From assembly GCA_050288425.1 (NCBI GenBank), contig JBNKDU010000096.1:1-64000 (forward strand): 64,000 nt of DNA, read 5' to 3'. The translations under genes were made by a program, and so were the position numbers. Positions within the stretch are counted from its first letter, which is position 1, and each line of letters starts with the position of its first letter. The stretch comes from JARRKU01 sp050288425. GTDB lineage: Bacteria; Desulfobacterota; Desulfobacteria; Desulfobacterales; Desulfosarcinaceae. Below the pieces are notes generated by a model. The model was not told where the DNA came from. It ran no database searches and saw only the letters and a program-made list of their open reading frames with translations. Positions 26,295-34,088 of the stretch are shown here, piece after piece.

Positions 26295-26416
26295 GGCTTT
26301 CTCCTTTGGTGAGTAGGCATCGAACCCGCGGGACCGACGCGGCGATTCCGGCAAAGAACGGTCATTTACTCCCGGTCAGGAGGAAGTATTTGCCTTCGCA
26401 ACTACGGTACGGGCGC

Positions 26417-27022
26417 TTACAGCTGGCGGGGATCCGTCTGCGGATGGGTAATGCCCCGCCAGATCATGTCAAACAACATACTGGATTGTCCGGCGAGGCT
26501 CTCCTGCCGGCCGCGCTGGACCCACATCACAAAAGACCGCTGAACCAGACCGAGCATGAAATCGAGCAGCACGCCGGCCCGCACATGGGGATTGAGCACG
26601 CCTTCCTGCTGCCCCTTCTTGATCACTTCCAGGTAGAGATTGATCATCCGTTTCTGTTGAAATGTCTTATCCGCCATCCAGGTGGCCATCGGCAGCGTCA
26701 TGAACAGGATTCGCCCCAGTCCGGGGTTGCGCTCGTAGTAATCCAGCTGCAGCCAGAGGACCTTGCGCAGCTTCTCTTTCAGGTCTTCGATACCCTGCAG
26801 GTGATCGCTGATCCGCTCGGTCAGCTTTCCCAGCCAGATATCCACGAAGGCGAACACCAGCCGCTCCTTGCTGCCGCAATGTTTGTAAATGGTGCTGAAG
26901 CTGACCCCTGCGCGTTTGGCCACGTCGCGAATATTGGCCTTGTGAAAATCGGCGTTGGAAAAAACATCGAGGACGGCGGCTTCCAGGCGGGAATAGACTT
27001 CTGGGCGCAGAGATGTGAACAT
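26417..27022 (-). CDS. TetR/AcrR family transcriptional regulator
   Basis: A 201-residue one-component repressor. The N-terminal helix-turn-helix is in residues 10-55 (NIRDVAKRAGVSFSTIYKHCGSKERL). The C-terminal ligand domain is helical with a tyrosine- and methionine-rich pocket region. It is placed upstream of, and in the same direction as, the mutase gene, so acyl-CoA or a related ligand may control the methylmalonyl-CoA genes; the ligand is inferred from location only. An inverted-repeat pair flanks its promoter region. Confidence 0.9.
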   Translation of the reverse strand: MFTSLRPEVYSRLEAAVLDVFSNADFHKANIRDVAKRAGVSFSTIYKHCGSKERLVFAFVDIWLGKLTERISDHLQGIEDLKEKLRKVLWLQLDYYERNPGLGRILFMTLPMATWMADKTFQQKRMINLYLEVIKKGQQEGVLNPHVRAGVLLDFMLGLVQRSFVMWVQRGRQESLAGQSSMLFDMIWRGITHPQTDPRQL

Positions 27023-27106
27023 TGTTATAAAACACCTAACTAGATGTATTTATTATCTTTATTGTCTACTATCATTCGCATAATTTACAAAAAAGGTAAC
27101 AATGTT
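27018..27106. promoter_or_regulatory. Inverted repeat pair around the TetR gene promoter
   Basis: AACATTGTTA (27018-27027, overlapping the start codon) and TAACAATGTT (27097-27106) are exact inverted copies about 70 bases apart, bracketing an AT-rich stretch. They could be two half-operators for the TetR protein or a DNA-looping pair. TetR operators are usually one compact palindrome, so this is tentative. Confidence 0.35.
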
Positions 27107-27238
27107 ATGGATATCCCTCTATATCCCCCCATATCCGGGATGTCAAGGGCAAATCGATTCCGGATGCCGCCATAGGATGCGGCGGCGGTTTTATCGATCT
27201 TCACTGGGAAGGCGGGTTGTCGGCAGGAAGCAACCGGA

Positions 27239-27643
27239 TCAATCGCGCTGGCACAATTCCACCAGGACCCCCTGGGTGGCCTTGGGATGCAGGAAGGCGA
27301 TCTTGGCGCCGCCGGCGCCGATCCGGGGGGTCTGGTCGATGAGCCGCACGCCCTTGGCCTTGAGTTCTTCCAGGGCCGCGTCGATGTTCTCCACGCGAAA
27401 GGCCACATGCTGGATCCCCTGGCCGCGCTTTTCAATGTATTTGGCCACCGGGCCGTCGGGCGCCGTGGATTCCAGCAGTTCGACTTCGCTTTCGCCCACC
27501 GGGAAGAAGGCCGTGGTCACCTTCTGTTCGGCGACGGTTTCACTGCCTTCGAACTTCAATCCCAGGACGTCGGACCAGAACGATCTGCCGTCGTCGATGC
27601 TGTTTACGGCAATTCCCAGATGGTCGATTTTCAGAATCTTCAT
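27239..27643 (-). CDS. mce: Methylmalonyl-CoA epimerase
   Basis: A 134-residue protein of the vicinal-oxygen-chelate fold. It converts (S)- to (R)-methylmalonyl-CoA between the carboxyltransferase and the mutase. KIDHLGIAV at the start contributes a metal-binding histidine, VELLESTAPD follows, and GQGIQHVAFRV and GVLVELCQ carry the remaining metal ligands. The ATG at 27643 is chosen from the family's MKIL-type start, with GGGAGCGA upstream. It lies upstream of the TetR gene in the same direction. Confidence 0.93.
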   Translation of the reverse strand: MKILKIDHLGIAVNSIDDGRSFWSDVLGLKFEGSETVAEQKVTTAFFPVGESEVELLESTAPDGPVAKYIEKRGQGIQHVAFRVENIDAALEELKAKGVRLIDQTPRIGAGGAKIAFLHPKATQGVLVELCQRD

Positions 27644-27725
27644 GTTGGCGTCGCTCCCTATTTCGATTCTTGAAGATGATGCCGGGTTGAACCCTGGGGT
27701 CACCCGTTTTTGTTTTTCCTGGTTT

Positions 27726-27762
27726 ACCGGTCGGCCGGTTCGCCGGTTGGTCCGGCCGGAAC
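27726..27762. repeat. CCGGTTG-type short tandem repeat, copy 3
   Basis: ACCGGTCGGCCGGTTCGCCG continues GTTGGTCCGGCCGGAAC. It shares 17 exact bases with the copy upstream of hypA and lies between the aminotransferase and the epimerase. Confidence 0.65.
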
Positions 27763-27783
27763 GGGCATCGCCATTCGACCTGC

Positions 27784-28965
27784 TTATCTGTATCTTGCCA
27801 TCACCCGTTGGAAACCGGGCATGGCGTTGACGATGGTTTCGTCCGCCACGCAGAAGGCGATGCGGAAATGGCCCGGCCCCATGAATCCGCTGCCCGGAAC
27901 GACGAGGATCCGCTCCTGCTGCAGTTCGCGCACGAAGGCAACGTCATCCCCGATGGGGGTTTTGGGAAAAAGATAGAAGGTGCCCGAGGGCACGGCGAAT
28001 TCGTAGCCCGCGTCGGCCAGGCCGTCGCACAACAGGGCACGCTTGCGTGCGTAGCCGCCGGCATCCACGCGCAGCCCCTGCAGTTCGGCAACCACCCGCT
28101 GCATCAGCGCCGGGGCGTTGACGAAGCCGAGAATCCGGATGGTCATGGCCATGGCCGCCATGATATCGGCCTTGTGGGAGGCCGCGGGATTGACCGCGGC
28201 GTATCCGATGCGCTCCCCCGGGATGGACAGTTCATTGGAATAGGAGTTGGCCACGATACTCTGTTCGTAGGCATGGAATATGGAGGGCACCTGATGTGCG
28301 TCGAAGACGATTCTTCGATAGGGCTCGTCGGCGATCAGGTAGATGATCCGATTCAGCTCCCGTCCCTTGTCCCGGAGCAACCGGCCCAGCGCGGCCAGGC
28401 TTTCGGCCGAATAGATCCGGCCGGTGGGATTGTTGGGCGAGTTGATCAGCACGGCCTTGGTCTTTGCGTTGACGGCCGCGGCGATGGCGTCGAGGTCGAG
28501 GGTGAAGTCTCCATGGGTGGGTACGGTACAGACGCCGCCGCCGTGGTTCTGCACATAAAACCGGTACTCCGCGAAGCAGGGAGTGGGCACGATGACCTCG
28601 TCGCCCGGATCGAGCAGGGCCTTGAGGATGACGTTCAAGGCCCCGGCGGCCCCGCAGGTCATAAGCACTTCGCCGGCTTCCACCGCCACGCCCTGCTCCC
28701 GGGTCAGGTATTCCGCCACCGACTGGCATACCCGGGGATATCCTGGCTGGGGCATGTAGCAATGGCTGCCCGGTCCGCAAGTCGTCACGACATCCATCAG
28801 GGCATCACCGAATTCATCCGGGGGCGGAAGATTGGGATAACCCAGGCTGAAATCGAAGACCTTTTCGGCGCCATGCCGTGCCTTGAGTTCTGCCCCTTCT
28901 GCGAACATCCTGCGGATCCAGGAGGATTGCTCCATTACGGCGACCATCTTGCGGGCAACGGTCAT
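27784..28965 (-). CDS. Aminotransferase-fold protein lacking the PLP lysine
   Basis: A 393-residue fold-type I, class I/II aminotransferase homologue. SLGYPNLPPPDEF near the N-terminus, MTCGAAGALN (cofactor phosphate site), INSPNNPTGRIY (pyridoxal ring contacts), IADEPYRRIVF (the aspartate and tyrosine that hold the ring) and the arginine of PGERIGY are all present. The expected Schiff-base lysine in the motif S-[FY]-S-K-x-L-x-x-P-G-E-R is replaced: the residue here is Asn244 (codon AAT, 28236-28234). A single base change from a lysine codon explains it. Without the lysine, normal transamination should be lost. The rest of the frame is intact. GAGGAGAT precedes the ATG. Confidence 0.85.
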   Translation of the reverse strand: MTVARKMVAVMEQSSWIRRMFAEGAELKARHGAEKVFDFSLGYPNLPPPDEFGDALMDVVTTCGPGSHCYMPQPGYPRVCQSVAEYLTREQGVAVEAGEVLMTCGAAGALNVILKALLDPGDEVIVPTPCFAEYRFYVQNHGGGVCTVPTHGDFTLDLDAIAAAVNAKTKAVLINSPNNPTGRIYSAESLAALGRLLRDKGRELNRIIYLIADEPYRRIVFDAHQVPSIFHAYEQSIVANSYSNELSIPGERIGYAAVNPAASHKADIMAAMAMTIRILGFVNAPALMQRVVAELQGLRVDAGGYARKRALLCDGLADAGYEFAVPSGTFYLFPKTPIGDDVAFVRELQQERILVVPGSGFMGPGHFRIAFCVADETIVNAMPGFQRVMARYR

Positions 28966-29009
28966 GGCAATGATCTCCTCAATGAGTTGGCGTGCAAGTG
29001 TACAAACCC

Positions 29010-29030
29010 CGGGAACCGGGCAACCGGCGG
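29010..29030. repeat. CCGGTTG-type short repeat, copy 4
   Basis: CGGGAACCGGGCAACCGGCG is the complement of the CGCCGGTTGCCCGGTT string found upstream of hypA. It lies upstream of the aminotransferase gene. Confidence 0.5.
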
Positions 29031-29089
29031 CAGGCGCTGTATCGCCTCCCCTTCTGCCGCCTCGCGACGGACCTCGGTAAATGACGGAA

Positions 29090-29311
29090 TCAGACCGCTT
29101 CTACGGATTTGACTTCGGGCACATGCTGTTTGAGGATGCGTTCCACACCGTTCTTGAGCGTCATCTGGGACATGGGGCAGCCCGAACAGGCACCCTGCAG
29201 GCGAACCTGGACGATGCCGTCTTCCGATACGCCGACCAGTTCCAAATCCCCCCCGTCGGCCTGAAGCATGGGCCGGATCTTCTCGATGGCGGCTTCGATT
29301 TTTTCTCGCAT
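29090..29311 (-). CDS. NifU-like C-terminal domain (Nfu-type) Fe-S protein
   Basis: A 73-residue stand-alone Nfu domain that carries or transfers a [4Fe-4S] cluster as a dimer. LQADGGDLELVGV and GACSGCPMSQMTLKNGVE hold the family signature with the Cys-x2-Cys pair. CAGGAGAT precedes the ATG at 29311. It starts 24 bases after the tgt stop, so it is probably co-transcribed with tgt. Confidence 0.93.
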   Translation of the reverse strand: MREKIEAAIEKIRPMLQADGGDLELVGVSEDGIVQVRLQGACSGCPMSQMTLKNGVERILKQHVPEVKSVEAV

Positions 29312-29335
29312 GACAATCTCCTGATTTTGATCGTA

Positions 29336-30469
29336 TCAGTGCTTTTCAAGCGGGGTGGTCTGCTGCCGGGCATGGAACTCCCGCCGAAAGCGTTCGAATT
29401 TGCCTTCTTTTATCGCCCCTCGCATCTCTTTGGCAAGCCTCAAATAAAAATGGAGATTGTGCAGGGTGTTGAGCCGGTGGGCCAGAATCTCCCTGGCCTG
29501 ATAGAGATGACGCAGGTAGGCCCGGCTATAGTGGCGGCAGGTGTAGCAGTCGCAGCCCGGTTCGATGGGCTCCGTGGCGGCGCGGTGAACGGCGTTGTTT
29601 ATGTTGATGGTGCCGGTACGGGTGAAGAGCTGCCCGTTGCGGGCATTGCGGGTGGGCATGACGCAATCGAACATGTCCACCCCCATGGCCGTCATCTCCA
29701 CCAGATCGGACGGCGTTCCCACCCCCATGACATAGCGAGGCGCATCTTCGGGCAGCAACGGCGCCGTGTGGGCCGCCATGGCGTACATCAATTCCTTGGG
29801 TTCGCCCACGCTGAGTCCGCCGATGGCGTATCCCGGAAAGCCGATGGCCACGATCTCTTCCACCGAGCGGGTGCGCAGGTCGGCATGCATTCCTCCCTGA
29901 ACGATGCCGAACAGGGAGTTGGGCCGGCCGTGGGCCGCCCAATGGTCTTTGCAGCGCCTGGCCCAGCGGGCGGTGAGGAGCAGCGCCTCCTCCACGGCCC
30001 GGCGGGGGGCCGGGTGTCCGATGCACTGATCCAGACACATGATGATGTCGCTGTTGAGGTCCATCTGCACCGCCACGGATTTTTCCGGCGTGAGCAAGTG
30101 GCGGACGCCGCCGTCCAGGTGGGATTGAAACCGATAGCCCTCTTCGGTGATCCGGGACAGCTTGGCCAGGGAAAAGACCTGGAATCCGCCGCTGTCGGTG
30201 AGGATCGGCCCCTGCCAGTGCATGAAATCGTGCAGCCCTCCGAAGCGCCGGATGACCTCCGTGCCGGGCCGCAAATAGAGATGGTAAGTGTTGCCCAGGA
30301 TGATCCGGGCGCCGAGATCGGTCAACTCTTCGGGGGTCACCGCCTTGACCGTGGCCTGGGTGCCCACGGGCATGAAGACGGGCGTCTCGATCTTTCCGTG
30401 TCCGGTTTTCAAGACGCCGGCTCGGGCCGCTGTCCGGGTACATTTGCTTGTGACTTGAAAAAGGGGCAT
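29336..30469 (-). CDS. tgt: Queuine/preQ1 tRNA-ribosyltransferase
   Basis: A 377-residue TIM-barrel enzyme exchanging guanine 34 for preQ1 in GUN-anticodon tRNAs. NTYHLYLRPG and LTDSGGFQVFSL include the general-acid/nucleophile region, and GGLSVGEP and MGVGTPSDLVE the second half with the catalytic aspartate in VDMFDCVMPTRNAR. The zinc site near the C-terminus is CDCYTC followed later by a histidine. The ATG at 30469 is the family start (MPLFQV). Its pathway partner queA is 660 bases upstream, separated by two broken genes. Confidence 0.97.
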   Translation of the reverse strand: MPLFQVTSKCTRTAARAGVLKTGHGKIETPVFMPVGTQATVKAVTPEELTDLGARIILGNTYHLYLRPGTEVIRRFGGLHDFMHWQGPILTDSGGFQVFSLAKLSRITEEGYRFQSHLDGGVRHLLTPEKSVAVQMDLNSDIIMCLDQCIGHPAPRRAVEEALLLTARWARRCKDHWAAHGRPNSLFGIVQGGMHADLRTRSVEEIVAIGFPGYAIGGLSVGEPKELMYAMAAHTAPLLPEDAPRYVMGVGTPSDLVEMTAMGVDMFDCVMPTRNARNGQLFTRTGTININNAVHRAATEPIEPGCDCYTCRHYSRAYLRHLYQAREILAHRLNTLHNLHFYLRLAKEMRGAIKEGKFERFRREFHARQQTTPLEKH

Positions 30470-30503
30470 TTGAAATATAGTTTTAAGTGTTAAGTGTTAG
30501 GTT

Positions 30504-30615
30504 TTAGGTGAATGAATTCTGCCGGTTTATTTTCAGTGAGTCGGCCATGTGATACAATGGTCAGATGATACGCCTTACGCCAGATATCCAAGTCCTCAAG
30601 TGAATGATACGCCAT
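30504..30615 (-). pseudogene. Internally deleted four-helix-bundle (23S rRNA IVP-type) gene remnant
   Basis: An ATG at 30615 opens MAYHSLEDLDIWRKAYHL, the characteristic start of four-helix-bundle/IVP-type proteins. The sequence then jumps, in another frame, to DSLKINRQNSFT and a TAA at 30504-30506. That end matches the end of the neighbouring copy (ESLKRNRQNSFT). About ninety internal codons are missing. The 60 bases upstream of the ATG also resemble those of the neighbour, so this is a decayed tandem duplicate. Confidence 0.75.
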
Positions 30616-30688
30616 CGCAATCCCCATATAAAATGGGCACAATTCCACCACCTAACACCTTAAACCTAAGACCTAAATCGGTTCAGCT

Positions 30689-31062
30689 TCAGGTGAATGA
30701 ATTCTGCCGATTTCTTTTCAGTGATTCGATCATGCGATACAACATACTCGATATGGATTTGAGCTCGGCAATCAAATCTCTTGCGTTTGATTTCGGGAAA
30801 ACAGTGCCGATTCTTGCTGCGATATATATCTGCGTTCTGAGCTCCGCAGCCGATCCTTTGGCAATAAATAAAAACCTGATAAAATCTGCAGTTGAACCCC
30901 GCTCCGCACCTTCTCCGATATTGCTGGCAATGGAGTCGGCAGCACGCGTCATCTGATCCTTGAGACCATAATCTTTGCACTCCTTCAACATTGAGTACAA
31001 TTCAACAGCAAGTGACAGGCCTTTCGCCAAACGTCCAAGTCCTCATATGAGTGATACGCCAT
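30689..31062 (-). pseudogene. Four-helix-bundle (23S rRNA IVP-type) gene with a frameshift
   Basis: An ATG at 31062 starts MAYHSYEDLDVWRKA and hits a stop 10 codons later. One base out, the frame continues GLSLAVELYSMLKECKDYGLKDQMTRAADSIASNIGEGAERGS-like sequence to a TGA at 30689, a complete member of the S23/four-helix-bundle family (about 120 residues when repaired). Restoring one G in the run near 31018-31022 would rejoin the frames. The family was first noted in 23S rRNA intervening sequences but also occurs free-standing, as here; function is unknown. A sequencing error would make it intact. Confidence 0.75.
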
Positions 31063-31130
31063 GTCAACCCCCCCATATAAAATCGGCAGAAATCCACCAC
31101 CTAAAACCTGACACATAAGACGTAAAACAA

Positions 31131-32165
31131 TTAGTAAAGCAACATCGCGTCGCCGTAGCTGTAGAATCGATATCTTCGCTTGATCGCCTCGGCGTATGCT
31201 TCCAGAATCCGTTTCCGACCGGCAAAGGCGGATACCAGCATCAGGAGCGTGGACCGGGGCAGGTGAAAATTGGTGACCATGGCGTCCACCACCTTGAATG
31301 CGTAGCCCGGGTAGATGAACAGATCGCACATGCCGGTCCCCGGCCGCACCCGGCCGGCGTCGTCGGCACAATACTCCAGGGTGCGCACCGATGTGGTCCC
31401 CACGGCCACCAACCGTCCCCCACTGGATCTGGCGACGTTGATTTTGTCCGCCATGGCCGGCGTCAGCGTATACCATTCGGCATGGATATCGTGGTCGCGA
31501 ATATCGTCGACCCGCACGGGCACGAACGTGCCGTAGCCCACGTGCAGGGTCAGATAGGCGATTCCGACTCCTCTTTCCTCCAGTCGCCGCAGCAGCGTTT
31601 GGCTGAAGTGCAGACCCGCGGTGGGCGCGGCGATGGCCCCCTTGTGGCGGGCATACACGGTCTGGTAGGCGGACCGGTCGGCGGGGGTATCCTGCCGTTG
31701 AATATAGGGCGGCAGGGGCATGTGGCCGAAGGTATCCAGCAAGGTTTCCAGGTCGGAGGGGCCGTCGAAAGTCAGAAAACCGGTATGGGCCGTCCATCGC
31801 ACCACCGTCGCGGCGGCACCCCCGTCGAAGAACAGGCGGCTGCCCGCCTTGGGCCTTCGGGAGGCCCGCACCAGGCACTCGAATTCGCCGGTCTGGATGC
31901 CCCGGGGATAATCCAGTACCAGCACTTCCACCTTACCGCCGCTCTCTTTACGACCCGCCAGGCGCCCCGGGATCACCCGCGTGTCGTTGAGTACGAGCAC
32001 ATCCCCGGGGTGCAGGAGATCCACCAGGTTTTCGAACCGCAGGTGATTCAAGTGGGATTCGCCGCGCTCCAGGACCATCAGGCGCGAATGGGTCCGTCGG
32101 GCCATGGGCTCCTGGGCGACGAGGCCCTGCGGCAGGTCATAGTCATAGTCGTCGAGGGAATACAC
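31131..32165 (-). CDS. queA: tRNA preQ1(34) S-adenosylmethionine ribosyltransferase-isomerase
   Basis: About 344 residues. QueA turns preQ1-tRNA into epoxyqueuosine-tRNA. YDYDLPQGLVAQEP is the standard N-terminus, PGDVLVLNDTRVIP follows, and HKGAIAAPTAGLHF and LTLHVGYGTFVPVR are strong signatures. The C-terminus YRFYSYGDAMLLY is complete. The start is taken as GTG at 32165, with AGGA nine bases upstream; a TTG at 32183 is the alternative. It is transcribed toward tgt. Confidence 0.96.
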   Translation of the reverse strand: MYSLDDYDYDLPQGLVAQEPMARRTHSRLMVLERGESHLNHLRFENLVDLLHPGDVLVLNDTRVIPGRLAGRKESGGKVEVLVLDYPRGIQTGEFECLVRASRRPKAGSRLFFDGGAAATVVRWTAHTGFLTFDGPSDLETLLDTFGHMPLPPYIQRQDTPADRSAYQTVYARHKGAIAAPTAGLHFSQTLLRRLEERGVGIAYLTLHVGYGTFVPVRVDDIRDHDIHAEWYTLTPAMADKINVARSSGGRLVAVGTTSVRTLEYCADDAGRVRPGTGMCDLFIYPGYAFKVVDAMVTNFHLPRSTLLMLVSAFAGRKRILEAYAEAIKRRYRFYSYGDAMLLY

Positions 32166-32210
32166 GATGAGCGTCCTAGGCAATACCGTTAATGGAACGA
32201 AATGGTTGGC

Positions 32211-32396
32211 TCATAAGCGACCGAAAAAGACCAGCGACAACCCGATTACCATCAATCCGAATCCCAGACGGCGCAGGGAGGCGTCGGGCATCTCCACCAC
32301 TTTCAGCAGCCAGGCCTTCATCTTGTCGGGCCAGGCAAAATAGGGCAGCCCCTCCACGATCATCACCATCCCCAATACACACAAGAAGTAGCGCAT
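32211..32396 (-). CDS. DUF2065 family small membrane protein
   Basis: A 61-residue protein with two hydrophobic helices: RYFLCVLGMVMIVEGLPYF and LGFGLMVIGLSLVFF, separated by WPDKMKAWLLKVVEMPDASLRR. This fits DUF2065 (YjeT-like), inner-membrane proteins of unknown role. It lies 45 bases upstream of queA in the same direction. Confidence 0.85.
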   Translation of the reverse strand: MRYFLCVLGMVMIVEGLPYFAWPDKMKAWLLKVVEMPDASLRRLGFGLMVIGLSLVFFGRL

Positions 32397-32627
32397 GATG
32401 CCTCTCTGATTCGGATACAGAACGATTCGAAACCCTATCCGCTACACCATCCCCGGAAACAATACAAGAGAACCGGCCGGGATGCTGCAATTCTGAATAA
32501 ATCAAGCTCACCGCATTCCATTTTCAGTTCGAATTGCGAGCCGGGATGAAATCCCTTGACCGGTCTGGACGCTTGGTGTTGAATATCGCTCCTACACAGC
32601 TAAATTCGTCATTGAAGAAGGTGAACC

Positions 32628-34058
32628 ATGCAATTCGAACCCGTCATCGGCCTGGAAGTTCATGCCCAGCTCAAAACCGACACCAAGATTTTTTGCGGCT
32701 GCTCCACCGCCTTCGGCGCGCCGCCCAACACCCACACATGCCCGGTCTGCCTGGGAATGCCGGGGGTGCTGCCCGTGCTCAACAAGAAGGTGGTGGCCTG
32801 CACCCTGCGCATGGCCCTGGCCACCCACTGCACCATCCCCCGGGAGAGCCGTTTCGCCCGCAAGAACTATTTCTATCCCGATCTGCCCAAAGGCTACCAG
32901 ATCTCCCAATACGAACAGCCCATCGCCGTTGACGGACACGTGGATATCGATGTGGACGGCGTCACCCGTCGGATCGGGTTGACCCGCATCCACATGGAGG
33001 AGGATGCCGGCAAGCTCATCCACGACGAGAGCCGCCCCATCAGTTTCGTGGATCTGAACCGCACCGGAACGCCGTTGATGGAGATCGTCAGCGAACCCGA
33101 CCTGCGGTCGGCCCGGGAGGCCGGGACCTACTTGAAGGTGCTGCGCAATGTCATCCGCTGGATCGGCGTGGGTGACGGAAACATGGAAGAGGGCAGCTTT
33201 CGCTGCGACGCCAACGTCTCCATCCGGCCCCGGGGAAGCGACACCTTCGGCACGCGCACCGAGATCAAGAACGTCAACTCGTTCAAGAATGTGGAGAAGG
33301 CCATCGAATACGAAATCGCCCGCCAGACCGAAATCCTTCTGGACGGCGGCGAAGTGATCCAGGAGACGCGACTGTGGGACCCGGTCCAGGGCGTCACCCA
33401 CTCCATGCGCAGCAAGGAAGAGGCCCACGATTACCGCTATTTTCCGGATCCCGATCTTCTGCCGCTGGTGATCGACGAACAATGGGTGCGGGAGATCCGC
33501 GACGCCATGCCGGAATTGCCGGACAAGCGCAAGGCCCGCTTCGTGTCCGACTATCGATTGCCCGAATACGATGCCGGCGTGCTCACCTCCAGCCGCGAAC
33601 TGGCCGACTATTTCGAGGACTGCCTTACCGGGATCCAACAGCCCAAGCAGGCGGCCAACTGGATCATGGGTCCCCTCCTTGGCCTGCTCAACGCCAACGG
33701 CTGGACCATCGAACAATCCCCTATCGGCGCTCACGACCTGGCCGGGCTGCTGGACCTGGTGGAAAGGGATACGATCTCCGGCAAGATCGCCAAGACCGTC
33801 TTCGAGGAGATGGCTGCCGGCGGAAAGTCGGCCCAGGCCATCGTGGATGAACAGGGGTTGGCCCAGGTATCGGACAGCGGCGCCATCGAAAACGAAATCG
33901 ATAGAATCCTCGCCGACCATCCCGAGGAAGTGGCCCGGTACCGAGCGGGTCACAAAAAATTGATGGGCTTTTTCGTGGGCCAGGTGATGAAAGTCACCCA
34001 GGGCAAGGCCAATCCCAAGGTGGTCAATCGGATCCTACAGCAGAAGCTTGCAACTTGA
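32628..34058 (+). CDS. gatB: Aspartyl/glutamyl-tRNA amidotransferase subunit B
   Basis: A 476-residue subunit that binds misacylated tRNA and phosphorylates the side chain. FEPVIGLEVHAQLKT and CPVCLGMPGVLPVLN are signatures, the cysteines of KIFCGCS and CPVC forming the zinc site. KNYFYPDLPKGYQISQYEQP follows, and the C-terminal YqeY-like tail (MGFFVGQVMKVTQGKANPK) is complete. AGAAGGTGAACC precedes the ATG. It is apart from gatC and gatA, which lie 5.8-8 kb further on the opposite strand. Confidence 0.97.
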   Translation: MQFEPVIGLEVHAQLKTDTKIFCGCSTAFGAPPNTHTCPVCLGMPGVLPVLNKKVVACTLRMALATHCTIPRESRFARKNYFYPDLPKGYQISQYEQPIAVDGHVDIDVDGVTRRIGLTRIHMEEDAGKLIHDESRPISFVDLNRTGTPLMEIVSEPDLRSAREAGTYLKVLRNVIRWIGVGDGNMEEGSFRCDANVSIRPRGSDTFGTRTEIKNVNSFKNVEKAIEYEIARQTEILLDGGEVIQETRLWDPVQGVTHSMRSKEEAHDYRYFPDPDLLPLVIDEQWVREIRDAMPELPDKRKARFVSDYRLPEYDAGVLTSSRELADYFEDCLTGIQQPKQAANWIMGPLLGLLNANGWTIEQSPIGAHDLAGLLDLVERDTISGKIAKTVFEEMAAGGKSAQAIVDEQGLAQVSDSGAIENEIDRILADHPEEVARYRAGHKKLMGFFVGQVMKVTQGKANPKVVNRILQQKLAT

Positions 34059-34088
34059 TACCGACCCACGGATACGAATTCCCCGCAA

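Noticed and set aside
32592..33953. Long minus-strand open frame antisense to gatB
   Set aside because: It mirrors the gatB codon pattern exactly and has no recognisable domain or start signal.
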